Assembly: GCF_904849725.1 (NCBI RefSeq) | Contig: NC_058521.1 | Span: 99,124,244 to 99,188,243 of the forward strand | Source of the DNA: Hordeum vulgare subsp. vulgare | Taxonomy: Eukaryota; Streptophyta; Magnoliopsida; Poales; Poaceae | Reading direction: 5' to 3' | Length of the DNA stretch: 64,000 nt | Shown: positions 32,565 to 43,872 of the stretch, piece after piece | Numbering within the stretch: position 1 is the first letter of the stretch | How the letters are laid out: the number at the start of each line of letters is the position of its first letter | Notes under the pieces: generated by a model | The model's database searches: none | Seen by the model: only the letters and a program-made list of their open reading frames with translations | Told to the model about the DNA's origin: nothing | Translations under genes and position numbers: made by a program

Positions 32565-35500
32565 ATGACAAAGGGGTAGACTAGCAAGCTAGAGGCGCAG
32601 AAGAAGAGGGGGAAGGCGGCGGCTCCTGCGCGGAAGCAGCGAACGCTACCGGCAGGGTGGATCCAGGGGGACTTCCTCCCCTCCATGCTACCGGCATGGG
32701 ATGATCGTGCACAAGTCGTGGAGGTTGCCGGTGGAGGGCGAGACCGAGCCGGCGCCCCGGGAGGGGGAGCGCGTCCTGCTGCTCAGCCACGTGCATCGAG
32801 GTTTCTCCCTGCCCCCACATCCTTTCTTCAAAGTCATAATGAACCACTTCAGGGCGCAGCTCCACCACTTTCCCCCGAATGCCATAGCTCATCTCTCTGC
32901 TTTCGTAGTCTTGTGCGATTGCTTCATCGGCTGTCCTCCCCATTGGGGACTTTTCAAGCATATCTTCTCTGCTAGATCCCAAACTATCAAATGACTTAAT
33001 CAGTCGGATGATAAGACTCACCTTCTCCAACTCTGCGGAGGCTTAGGCTTCCAAAAGAAGAGCAAAAGTAGTTATCCTGCTCTTCAGCTGAGTGAATCGG
33101 TTAGGAACTGGGAGTCGACATGGTTCTACTGCCAGGACGTTGCTAGCCCAAATGCCACGACAGGGTTGCCTCCTTTTAGCTTAGATCAACCAGCTCCGCC
33201 TAAGCAGCTCGCGCTCACGAAGGTGGAGAAGATCGATATCTAGCCTCTGGTCGACGCACTCGTAGATGTCGTCAGGAGGGGAGTCACCGGCATAGATTTG
33301 CTGGAGGTTTTCCTCGGTCGGCGCATCCAACCACTGCAGGCCCGAGACCACGCCATGTGGCACTACACGGGCCCCGAAAACTCCACTCGGACCAATGTCG
33401 TGGGTGCTCTAGATCACAGGCGCCTGCGAGAACCCCAAAGGGTCCCGACGAGTGAGGGCTTTCTGTGCGGACAACCCTCCTCCGAACGAGGTGAGTACAA
33501 TTTGTCGAGTGCACATAACTGTCTTAGTTTTATCGCTTTCTTGAATCTCTGTCTGACGTCTGATGTCGCCGACTGTATTTTATGCAGAAGTGGACCAACT
33601 GGTTCTCCCCTGTCTCGAACGGGAACCCGGCCGAGGAGGAGGAGGAGGGCAGCCAGGAGGGAAGCATGGAGAGCGTCGAGTACGTCTCCGACAGTGGGGA
33701 GACGGAGGAGGAGTCTGGTGAAGAGGAGGAGGATGACGAAGAGCAGAACTCGCCACCCCCGCCGCCAGAGCATCGAACCAAGCGCCGACATGAACCTGCA
33801 GCTCCCTTGGCCCCTCCAGCATCCTCGAGTGCTCTGGCAACTGCTCCTACGGTTCCGAGCGCCCCGTTAACTGTTCCCGCGGTTCCGAGTGCTCGGAGCA
33901 CCAAGAGGACCAGGGACGCTGCTGCTGAGCCTGCGGGTCAACCTTCCAAGGTGGCCAAACCGAGCGGATCTAAACCTCGGAAGGCTTTGCCGCGGATGAG
34001 GGTCATCGTTCCCGTCACCTCAACGTAAGTGCATTGTTCTTCTAACTTCTTTTGATATTCGATTGAACTCCTGTTTATTGGTAGAATGAATTTCACTCGA
34101 CAGAGTTGCTACCTCTGCCACCTCTCCGGCATGCCAGGGGAATGATCCCATGGACATGGACAATGTTGTCTCGTCCCAGCCAGGTGCGTCGTAGCGATTC
34201 CGAGAGTTTACATTATTGCATCACGAATTCTGTCTTCGGTCTTGCCCTTTTTCTTTCTGTGATCTCATGCCATTTGGTCGGGTTTCTCTCAGGGGCAATT
34301 TATGTGGATGAGGGTGACCACGGAAGGTCTGAGCAAGCTGCGGTGCCTGTCCTTGAGGCTGTTCTGCCAGTTACTGCTCTCGCCGCAGACGTGCCGCCGA
34401 CTGAGGCGATGCCGTCGACTGAAACAACGTTGGTTGCTGCTGAATCGACTGGAGCGGGCCTTGGGATGCCCAAGGAGCCTCCAACGATGCCAGGCCCGTC
34501 GAATGTCGATTACAACGTCCAACGCCTCCCGGAAGATCAGGTGGGAGCGGCCAAGGGGGCCATGGTGCAGGCGGAGCTAATGGCGGGAGAGGCCAAGAAG
34601 GCGTACGACTCCATCGCGTCCGTGTACCAGCGAAGCTTGGAACTGCGGGACGATATCCGAGTAAGTGGGCTAGTAAGTATTTACTTTTCTCTTGTAACCC
34701 ACTGGGTGTGCTCGGATATCGTATAATTTCTGCAATGGGTTCACTCTTAGTGAACCCAGTGGGTGTAGTCCCCGAGACTTCTGTAGAGTCCTTGCACCGG
34801 CAGTTGTCTTTATACACATTGTATTTGACTTGATGAGATCAAAAATTAATCTGTTCGAATGCTAACAGTTGGGGCACTCGGAGTGCACCTACTGGATGAG
34901 TCCCCGAGAGTAGTTTTACTCAGGTCGGGTAGTAGTAGCCTCATAGGCCTAGGTGTTGTCACGTAGCTCAATAGGGCGGACCTGTTTCAGTTTCATGCCA
35001 GTGGGGTCACTCTCAGTGAACCCACTTGGTGTAGTCCCCGAGACCGCTGTCGACTGCTTGCGTCGGCAGGGGTCTGAAGAATTTAGACTTTTTATTGTTG
35101 GAGTTGTCTGATCGTCTCTTGGCGCTGGCTAGCAGAAAACTTGCGAGATGGGGACATCGTACGAGAGTCTTAGAGCTGAAAAGGTTCAGTTTGCTCGTGA
35201 GCTGGATGCGGCAATGGTTGCAATGGCTGGTATGAAGGATGTTCTGGCGGAACGAGAGAAGTCCTTGGAGCAGGCCCGTGAAGCAAACAAGGCATTGACT
35301 GCTGAAGTGGAGAAAATGAAGGCGCATAGGTCCAAGCTGAATGGCCAAATGAAAGTGCTGACCAGGCGGTGTATAGCGCAGGAAAAATATGTAAGTGACT
35401 GGGCCTGGCAGATGATAACGCTTCTGGGTGGTAAGTCCTGTTTTTCCGAGTGCTTGTGGTATGTGCATTTCACTCGGCGCTTATTCTTTGCTCGTCCTGT

Positions 35501-35999
35501 CTTTGCAGATTTTTGCATGGACGCTGAGGCTGAAGCAGCTGACGTTGAGCGGTCGATTCTTGAGAACATTCCACTCAGCGAGGACGCCAATCGAGATCTG
35601 CTCCGAGCGCACATTCGCCTGGGCAAAGTTGGGCCTTTCATCGGTCGACTGAGAGAAGTCGTCGGCCGGCTCGACAAGGAGCTTTGGCCTGAGGACGAGT
35701 CTCGGCATGAGATGGAAAGCTTGATGACTCGGCTGGAGGAGGTCCCAAACCGAGTGCAGTCATGGAAGAAGTCTGCGGCTCGCTGTGGTGCGGACGTTGC
35801 TCTATCTCTGGTCCGAGTGCATTGCAAGGAGGTGGGCGAAGAGAAGCTAAAAGCGTTGCAGGTCGCCAACACGAAGAAACTTCGATTCGAAGACTTCATG
35901 GAAACCTTCCTTGAGAGCGCCACCCGCATCGCCGACGGGATCGACCTGGACACATTCGTAGAGCCCGCCAGTCCTAGCGCCAGTCCGGACGATGCGTAA
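32565..35999 (+). pseudogene. Antisense six-exon gene inside the Tat/Retand element (putative gypsy-type transposon protein)
   Basis: Six exons fit on the plus strand, opposite to gag-pol: 32565-33490, 33588-34024, 34104-34183, 34293-34660, 35136-35430, 35509-35999. Every intron starts GT and ends AG, and the phases join (0, 2, 1, 0, 1) to a TAA at 35997. Exon 1 carries the conserved region I associate with the 'putative gypsy type transposon' domain (HRGFSLPPHPFFKVIMNHF, WYCQDVASPNA-like wording, LLEVFLGRRIQPLQARDHAM). Exon 2 is acidic then proline-rich. Exon 5 is a coiled coil (LEQAREANKALTAEVEKMKA). Exon 6 is helical, with IRLGKVGPFIGRLREVVGRL. Exon 1 has in-frame stops at 32577, 32992 and 33241 and frame changes near 32690 and 33400; exons 2-6 are open. 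Function unknown; such antisense ORFs recur in Tat-lineage elements. The 255-codon minus frame opposite exons 5-6 is a shadow. Confidence 0.7.
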
Positions 36000-36239
36000 G
36001 AAAACTTTTACCTCGGTATGCCGAGTGTTGGTTGTAAGAAACTTTGGCCACTGTTGTTGGCCGTCACATTCTTGGCTCGGTGCGGGTAAGCTTGATCCAC
36101 ACCGAGCCAACTATCTTTAGGTGAACTTTGAATTTGAATCAAATCTTTTGCTCTTCTATTGCCAAAGAGTTGTTGATACAAATTTGGCTTGAGTTTTTGT
36201 TTGGCGTTTATTGGTGAAGCCAATGGAAAACATGCGAAG

Positions 36240-36800
36240 CATGTAATTGTCAGTTGTCTTGACATCAGCATGAGCCTCCCTGAGGGTCTGCTGATTCTCC
36301 GAGTGGATCTGTAGGATACACTCGAAGTCAATAGAGTACTTAGGGGATTCATGATCGCGGCTAAGTCTTCGAGTGCGACTGTCAGGCCGCACTCGGATTG
36401 AGTTGTTTACTCATGTAATTGTCAGTAGTGTTGACATCTACATGAGCCTCAATGAGGTTCTGCTACTCATGTAATTGTTAGTGGTCTTGACATCTACATG
36501 AGTCTCAATGAGGTTCTGTTGAGTCCCCGAGTGTATCTGTGGGATACAGTCGAATGCATCTGAGTAGTTAGGCGATTCGTGATCGCAGCTAAATCCTCGA
36601 GTGCGACTGTAAGGTCGTACTCAGAGCGGGTTGTTACTCATGTAATTGTCAGTGGTCTTGACATCCACATGAGCCTCAATGCGGGTCTGCTACTCATGTA
36701 ATTGTCAGTGGTCTTGACATTCACATGAGCCTCAATGAGGGTCTGCTGAGTCCCCGAGTGTATCTATAGGATACAATCGCAGGAAGCTTTCTCATTTAAG
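36240..36800 (+). repeat. Irregular higher-order repeat preceding the minisatellite
   Basis: TACTCATGTAATTGTCAGTGG followed by a CTTGACATC(T/C)ACATGAGCCTC block recurs near 36235, 36410, 36465, 36640 and 36692, interspersed with TCCCCGAGTG and GATACA words and early copies of the GATTC(T/A)TGATCGCAG core. It looks like a degenerate precursor of the 70-bp array. Confidence 0.65.
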
Positions 36801-36801
36801 T

Positions 36802-37800
36802 GATTCTTGATCGCAGTTAAGTCTTCGAGTGTGACGAGTAGTGCACGCGCGGAGAAAATTTGTACTGAGGCGATTCTTGATTGCAGCTTAGTCCTCGAGT
36901 CCACGTTTAGTGCACACTCGGAGAAAGTTATTACTTAGGCGATTCTTGATCGCAGCTAAGTCCCCGAGTGCGACGTTTAGTGCACACTCGGAGAAAGTCA
37001 GTACTTAGACGATTCATGATCGCAGCTGAGTCCCCGAGTGCGATGTTTAGTGCACACTCGGAGAAAGTGAGTACTTAGGCGATTCTTGATCGCAGCTAAG
37101 TCCCCGAGTGCAACGTTTAGTGCACACTTGGAGAAAGTCAGTACTTAGGCGATTCTTGATCGCAGCTAAGTCCCCGAGTGCGACGTTTAGTGCACACTAG
37201 GAGAAAGTTAGTACTTAGGCGATTCTTGATCGCAGCTAAGTCCCCGAGTGCGACGCTTAGTGCACACTCGGAGAAAGTCAGTACTTAGGCGATTCTTTAT
37301 CGCAGCTAAGTCCCCGAGTGCGACGTGTAGTACACACTCGGAGAAAGTTAGTACTTAGGCGATTCTTGATCGCAGCTAAGTCCCTGAGTGCGACGCTTAG
37401 TACACACTCGGAGAAAGTTAGTACTTAGGCGATTCTTTATCGCAGCTAAGTCCCCGAGTGCGACGTGTAGTACACACTCGGAGAAAGTTAGTACTTAGGC
37501 AATTCTTGATCGCAGCTAAGTCCCCGAGTGCGACGTGTAGCACACACTCGGAGAAAGTTAGTGCTTAGGCGATTGTTGATCGCAGCTAAGCCCCCGAGTG
37601 CGACGTTTAGTGCACACTCGGAGAAAGTTAGTGCTTAGGCGATTCTTGATCGCAGCTAAGTCCCCGAGTGCGACGTTTAGTGCACACTCGGATAAAGTCA
37701 GTGCTTAGGCAATTCTGGATCGCAGCTAAGTCCCCGAGTGTGACGTTTAGTGCACACTCAGAGAAAGTCAGTACTTAGGCGATTCTTGATCGCAGCTATG
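36802..37800 (+). repeat. 70-bp minisatellite, about 14-15 copies
   Basis: The core GATTCTTGATCGCAGCTAAG recurs at 36941, 37011, 37081, 37151, 37221, 37291, 37361, 37431, 37501, 37571, 37641, 37711 and 37781, a constant 70-bp period, with two looser copies before. Each unit contains CCGAGTGCGAC and CACACTCGGAG, whose CCGAGTG/CACTCGG parts are complementary. The array stops in a run of 12 T at 37801. Confidence 0.95.
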
Positions 37801-37916
37801 TTTTTTTTTTTTGAGATCGGAGTCTGCGACCGCGGAAGAATTTTGAATCTGCAAAAGCTCAATCTGCTTTATATTATTTCGCCAATACTTGTTCTTTACA
37901 TTGCTTCAGTCGACGG

Positions 37917-40900
37917 TCACGTGTAGAAGCGCTTCAGGAGATCTCCGTTCCATGCTCGCGGCTCGTTTGTCTCCCTGACGGTGTTGTAGAGTTTGTATGC
38001 TCCGTTGTTCAGCACCTTGGAGATGATGAAGGGTCCTTCCTAGGCAGGAGCCAACTTGTGAGGTCTTTGCTGATCTACTCGGAGCACCAGGTCGCCTGCT
38101 TGGAACATGCGACTCCTTACGTGTCGTGCGTGAAAGCGCTGCAGATCTTGTTGATAAATGGTTGAGCGAGTCAGTGCCATCTCACGCTCCTCCTCTAGAA
38201 GGTCCACTCCGTCTTGCCTTGCTTGTTCTGCTTCAGCTTCGGAGAAGAGTTCGACTCGTGGAGCATTGTGAAGCAAGTCACTCGGAAGGACTGCTTCTGC
38301 TTCGTAAACGAGGAAGAACGGTGATCGCCCTGTAGATCTGTTCGGGGTTGTGCGGAGACCCCAAAGCACTGAAGGTAGCTCGTTGACCCATGCGCCAGCG
38401 GCATGTCCCACCTCTCGCAGGAGTCGGGGCTTCAAACCTTGCAGAATAAGTCCATTCGCCCGCTCTACTTATCCGTTTGATTGAGGATGCGCCACAGATG
38501 CATAATCCACTCGGATACCTTGGCTTGCATAGAAACCTTTGAATCTGTCCGAGTCAAAGTTTGTCCCGTTATCCGTGATTATGCTGTGAGGTACCCCGAA
38601 TCTGGAGATGATGTCCCTTACAAACTTGATGGCTGTTAGGGCGTCGAGCTTCTTGATGGGCTTGGCTTCAATCCATTTTGTGAACTTGTCGACTGACACC
38701 AACAGATGTGTGTATCCTCCTTGGCCTGTCCTGAATGGACCGAGTGTATCTAATCCCCATACTGCAAACGGCCACACAAGAGGGATTGTCTTCAATGCAG
38801 ATGTTGGCTTGTGTGACTTGTTGGAGTAGAACTGACAGCCTTCACATCGGTCGACCATATCTTTAGCCATTTCGTTTGCCTGTAGTCAGAAGAAGCCAGC
38901 TCTGAATGCTTTGGCGACGATTGCTCTCGAAGAGGCGTGATGACTGCAGGTTCCCGAGTGAATTTCTTCCAGGATTAACTGTCCCTCCTCTGGGGAGATG
39001 CATCGTTGAAGAACGCCTGAAACGCTTTCCTTGTACAACTGACCATCAATGACAGTGAACGACTTCGACCTGCGGACTATCTGCCTGGCTTGGACTTCGT
39101 CTTCTGGTAATTCCTGCCTCAGGATATATGCAATGATCGACAGAGTCCAATCGGGGATGACAACAAGAATCTCCATGATCAGATCAACCACAGCAGGTAC
39201 GTCGACTTCAGTCGGATCTGTCGAGCTCTTTGGTTGTACTGGTTCCTCTGTGAAAGGATCTTCTTTTACTGAGGGAAGGTGGAGGTGCTCGAGGCAGACG
39301 TCACTCGGGACTGGTCTCCGAGTGGATCCGAGTTTTGGCAACTCATCAGCTGCTTGGTTCTTCAGTCGCGGAACATGGTGGAGCTCTAGACCTTCAAACG
39401 TCTTCTCGAGCTTCCTCACTGCATTGCAGTATGTGGTCATGGTGGGGTTCCTGACGTCCCACTCTTTCATCACTTGATTAACCACCAAATCCAAATCGCC
39501 ATAGACCATCAGGCGACGGACGCCGAGTGCCATGGCCATGCGCAGTCCATAAAGGAGAGCTTCATACTCTGCCTCATTGTTGGAGGAATCAAAGTGTATC
39601 TGCAGCACATACTTGAGTTTGTCTCCCTTTGGCGATACGATCACAACGCCAACGCCGGAACCATTCAACATCTTGGACCCATCGAAGAACATTGTCCAAT
39701 GAGCCTCGTAGATGTGGGTCGGTTGCTGTTGTTCTACCCATTCTGCTATGAAGTCAGCCAGAGCTTGAGATTTTATAGCTTTCTTGGCCTCGAACTTGAT
39801 ATCGCAGTACAACATCTCCATTGCCCACTTCGGCACTCGGCCCGATGCGTCCCGATTGTGGAGGATTTCCGACAATGGAGCATCAGAAACGACGGACACC
39901 GAGTGGTCTTGGAAATAATGGGCCACCTTCTTCGCAGTCATGTAAATCCCGTAGAGAAGTTTTTGATAGTGGGGATAACTCTGCTTGGAAGGAGTCAGGA
40001 CTTCGGAGACGTAATACACTGGCCGCTGAACTTTGTATGTTTTGCCTTCTTCTTCTCGTTCGACTATAAGAACAGTGCTGATGACTTGATTTGTAGCCGT
40101 GATATACAGAAGAAGGGGCTCTTTACTGAGCGGAGCAGTAAGAACCGGCTGGGTGGAAAGTAGGACTTTGAGGTCGTCGAATGCAACTTGGGCTTCATCT
40201 GTCCACTCGAAAGTATCTGATTTCTTCATGAGTCGGTACAGAGGAAGTGCTTTCTCGCCGAGTCGACTGATAAACCTGCTCAAAACCGCTAGGCAACCTG
40301 TGAGCCGTTGAACATCGTTTATTCTGACCGGCCTCTCCATTCGGACGATGGTCCCGATCTTTTCGGGGTTGACATCGATCCCTCGTTCGGAAACGAAGAA
40401 ACCGAGTAACTTTCCGCTGGGAACACCGAATGAACACTTGGCGGGGTTGAGCTTGATATCGTACCTACGAAGGTTGGCGAATGTTTCTGCCAAGTCAGTC
40501 AGCAGGTCGGAACCTTTGCGTGACTTGACTATGATATCATCCATATACGCGTCCACGTTCTGACCGATCTGGTCGAGGAGGCATTTTTGGATCATGCGCA
40601 TAAAAGTAGCTCCTGCATTCTTCAAACCGAATGGCATAGTGATGTAGCAGAAGCACCCGAATGGGGTGATGAAGGCTGTTTTTAATTCATCGGGGCCATA
40701 CAGACGGATCTGATGATAGCCCGAGTAGGCATCAAGAAATGACAAACGCTCGCAACCCGCAGTCGAATCGACAATTTGATCGATGCGGGGGAGCGGAAAA
40801 TGGTCTTTCGGGCAGACCTTATTGAGATTCTTGAAGTCTATGCACATTCGGAGCGACTTGTCCTTTTTGGGCACCATGACAACATTGGCGAGCCACTCGG

Positions 40901-41129
40901 AGTGGTGAACCTCGCGAATGAAGTAGGCTGCCAAAATCCTGGCCACCTCTTCCCCGATTGTCTTCCTCTTGTGCGCGGCAGATCGATGCAGACATTCTCG
41001 GACAGGCCGAGCGGTGGGATCCACATGCAGTCGGTGCTCAGCCAACTCCCTGGGTACACCTGGCATGTCAGAGGGTTTCCATGCGACGATGTCCCAGTTC
41101 TCACGGAGGAATTGGGTGAGCTCGGCTTC
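37917..41129 (-). pseudogene. Tat/Retand pol: RT, two RNase H domains, integrase
   Basis: Same frame as gag throughout. RT: VVMVPKKDKSLRMCIDFKNL, FLDAYSGYHQIRL, ITMPFGLKNAGATFMRMIQ and the catalytic AYMDDIIVKS (YMDD). Conventional RNase H follows with degenerate catalytic words (LLLYITATNQVIST). The Tat-specific second RNase H comes next (WTMFFDGSKMLNGSGVGVVI, SSNNEAEYEALLYGL, VYGDLDLVVNQV). Integrase zinc-binding HHCC starts at about 38960; core residues are in WGLDTLGPFRT, IITDNGTNFDS and, after a stop, VERANG. Nonsense codons: the gag/pol boundary stop at about 41130 and three more at about 38886 (TGA), 38469 (TAA) and 38040 (TAG); the true stop is TGA at 37917-37919. No frameshift in 5.7 kb. 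Dead, but only by point changes. Confidence 0.85.
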
Positions 41130-43622
41130 CTATTTAGGATCGAGGGTGGTAGAGATGTTCGTCGGGGCAGCGGTGTCGTCCGTCGGGTGGATGCTGACCT
41201 TCTTCATCTCTCTCGCCGACTGGAATGCGGACTCCGAAGCTGGCTTCTTCGAACGCATCAAGTCAGCGGAGTCGACTGTTTTCTTGTACTCGTCATGCTC
41301 GAGGACGGCCATCTGCTGGTCGGCGATTCTTGATCCCTGCTGCACACACTCTTTGGCCCGCTGTCGATTGCCTGTGATGGTGATCACACCTTTCGGGCCT
41401 GGCATCTTCAGCTTCAGGTATACGTAACATGGACGGGCCATGAAACGCGCATACGCCGGGCGGCCCAGAATTGTGTGGTAAGCGCTCTGGAAGTCCACCA
41501 CCTCGAACGTCAGCTTTTCCTTGCGGAAGTTCTTGTCGGAGCTGAAAACGACGTCCAACGCCATCTGGTCGAGTGACTTGGCCTTTCGTCCAGGGACGAC
41601 TCCATGGAACTGCATGCTGCTCTCGCTGAGTTTTGACATCGGAATGCCCATCCCCTTGAGAGTGTCGGCGTACATGATGTTCAAGCCACTGCCGCCGTCC
41701 ATGAGGACTTTGCACAGTCGGACTCCTTCCACCACCGGATCGACGACCAGAGCCTGTCTCCTTGGGGTGGGTATGTGTGCCGGATGATCCGACTGGTCAA
41801 AGGTGATCGTAGTCTGAGACCATTTGAGGAACTTGGGGTTGGTAGGGGTGGCCATGTTCACCTCCCTGTTCACCAGCTTCAGTCGACTCTTGCTCTCAAC
41901 GTCAGCAAAAATCATCAGTGTTGCATGGACTTGGGGGAACGGATCCTCCTTATCCTCCTCATCCTGTTCATTGTCCTTTTCACTCGGTTGCCCTTCGCCG
42001 AACCCCTGGATCAGGAGGCGACACTGTCGAGTGGTATGTTTCGGATATATGGGGTTGCCCTCTTCATCCATCTTCGTATGAATCGGACATGGCTGGTCCA
42101 GGATGGGATTATTGAACTGCTTCTTCTTGGGGGTGAACTGAGCCTTCCCTTTGCCCTTGAACCTGGCATTGGTTACAGCTGCGGCTTCTGCCTGTGGAGT
42201 GGACGGAGCTTTCCGCTTCTGCTTCCGAGTGTTACTCCCATCTCCATCGGCGACTGTCTTGTGCTTGCCGCTTCGGATGCGGTCCTCTTCTTCGCCATTT
42301 GCATAGCGTGCTGCTATCTCCATCATCTTGCTCATGGAGATGTCGCCTGTTCGGCCGAACTTCAGGTACAGATCCTTGTACCGCACGCCTACCTTGAAGG
42401 CGCAGACTGCTTGATGCTCTATGACGTTCTCCACCGTGTGGTAGAGGGTTGTCCAACGCTGAATGAAATCACGCAGGGGCTCATTCTGCTTCTGGACGCA
42501 ATCCTGGAGCTCCACGAGGCCAGCAGGGCGCTTGCACGTCCCTTCGAAGGTCCTGATGAACACTCGGGCCAGATCTGCCCAGCTGTAGATGCTTGAGGGG
42601 GCCAACTGGTTCAGCCACGCTCGCGCCGAGCCGTCGAGCATCAGAGGGAGGTGCTTCATGGTGACATGGTTGTCCCGTCCTCCGATCTGGACTGCCACTC
42701 GGTAATCATCCAGCCACGTTTCTGGCTTGGACTCTCGTGTAAACTTGCTGATTCCCGTCGCCAATCGGAAATTGGGAGGGATGTCAGCCGAACGGATGGC
42801 TCGACTGAAACACTCGGGACCAGAAACGATGGTCCTGCTTCCACTCGGACGATCAATATCGTAACCATCGCGGTGGGCTCGGCCCCTGTTAACCCTCCGC
42901 TGGGTGATATGCCCTCTCGCATCGGGCCTTGGGTCGTAAGTGTCACCGACTAAACGCCGATCATCATGATGTCGGGGCCCGTAGGGCCCAACCCGGGGAG
43001 GGGTGCGTGAACGGCGACGATCTTCGGGATTTATGGAACGGCTGCCTCCCCTATGTCGCTGATGAGAACCAGGGCTATGAACTAACCGATGCGTGTTCGC
43101 ATGAACAGAACTATTGTGGATCCTGTTGTGCGACTGGGAGACCGCTGAATTTTGCTGCTGCGCCGTGTGCAACAGGGCGCGGATTTGCTCGATCCCCCTG
43201 CCAGCCTCTGAATCAGTCGGCTGAAGGGAATCGGCTATCTTGGCAGCCGCAGCCAAGTTGAGGATGGGTGTGCGGAACAACTCCACGTTGCTCCGCCGAG
43301 TGTGTCGACTGGCAGAACGGCGAGGCAGACGACGCGCGCTGGATGTTACACCGATCTCGTGCTCGTTCCGGCCACCTTGACGGGGATCTTCATGGGAGTT
43401 GGCCATGTGTACTTCTGCTGCAGGCCCGCGACCCGCGTACTTAGAAGGAAACTCAGTCGGAACCGAATCTGAGCGATGGGACGGCGGGGCAACCACAACT
43501 GACTCTAGGACCGCCACTTGTGAAGACGCGTTCTGGCGCGCCTTGGCGTGTTGCACCCAACGCTGGAGCCGCGGACGGCGGGACCGCTTGTTGCGGCACG
43601 TGACGGCGGTGTAGGTCGACAC
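41130..43622 (-). pseudogene. Tat/Retand gag and protease
   Basis: An 830-codon frame from 43622. The basic, low-complexity N-terminus (KRSRRPRLQRW, then RRLPRRSASRHTRRS) is followed by the gag core: FRLATGISKFTRESKPETWL, MKHLPLMLDGSARAWLNQLA, SWADLARVFIRTFEGTCKR and the end IAARYANGEEEDRIR. A Lys-rich linker and a cysteine-containing segment (QPCPIHTKMDEEGNP) precede the protease, whose active-site region reads VLMDGGSGLNIMYADTLKG (DGGS in place of the usual DTGS, normal for this lineage) and ILGRPAYARFMARPCYVYLK. The frame closes with a TAG at 41130-41132, and the same frame continues as pol, so gag and pol were one ORF. Plus-strand frames of 273 and 229 codons across this gene are shadows. 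Confidence 0.85.
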
Positions 43623-43853
43623 CGGAGCCGACTGCTAGAGAAGAAGAATGCCGCGGGCGCCGGCACGGAAGTGCGTAGCCCCGCGGCGGGGAAGCGCCTC
43701 GATGTCGAGAGGAGTGTCCCGAAGCCATGCCGAATCATCGACGATGAAGGAGAGAGCGCCGAAGAGGATCTCGTGACCCATGCTCGAATCTCCACCGGAC
43801 GACATGACGAAACGATGTAGTTGCAAACTCGCCGGAAGTCGCTTAGACGCGTG

Positions 43854-43871
43854 CCCCACGGTGGGTGCCAA
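43854..43871 (-). other. Primer-binding site of the Tat/Retand element
   Basis: Read on the minus strand, TTGGCACCCACCGTGGGG lies one base inside the 5' LTR, the position of a tRNA primer-binding site. Similar GGCGCCCACCGTGGGG words are familiar from grass gypsy elements; I have not identified the matching tRNA with certainty. Confidence 0.6.
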
Positions 43872-43872
43872 C

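Noticed and set aside
35186..35953. 255-codon minus-strand frame
   Set aside because: Opposite exons 5-6 of the antisense gene; Ser/Arg-rich shadow composition, no domain.
36802..37800. CRISPR-like regular spacing
   Set aside because: The whole 70-bp unit is conserved, so there are no unique spacers, and the context is a plant retrotransposon. It is a minisatellite.
39474..42596. Plus-strand frames of 229 and 273 codons opposite gag-pol of the Tat/Retand element
   Set aside because: Complementary to strongly recognisable RT, RNase H and gag text; no domain of their own.
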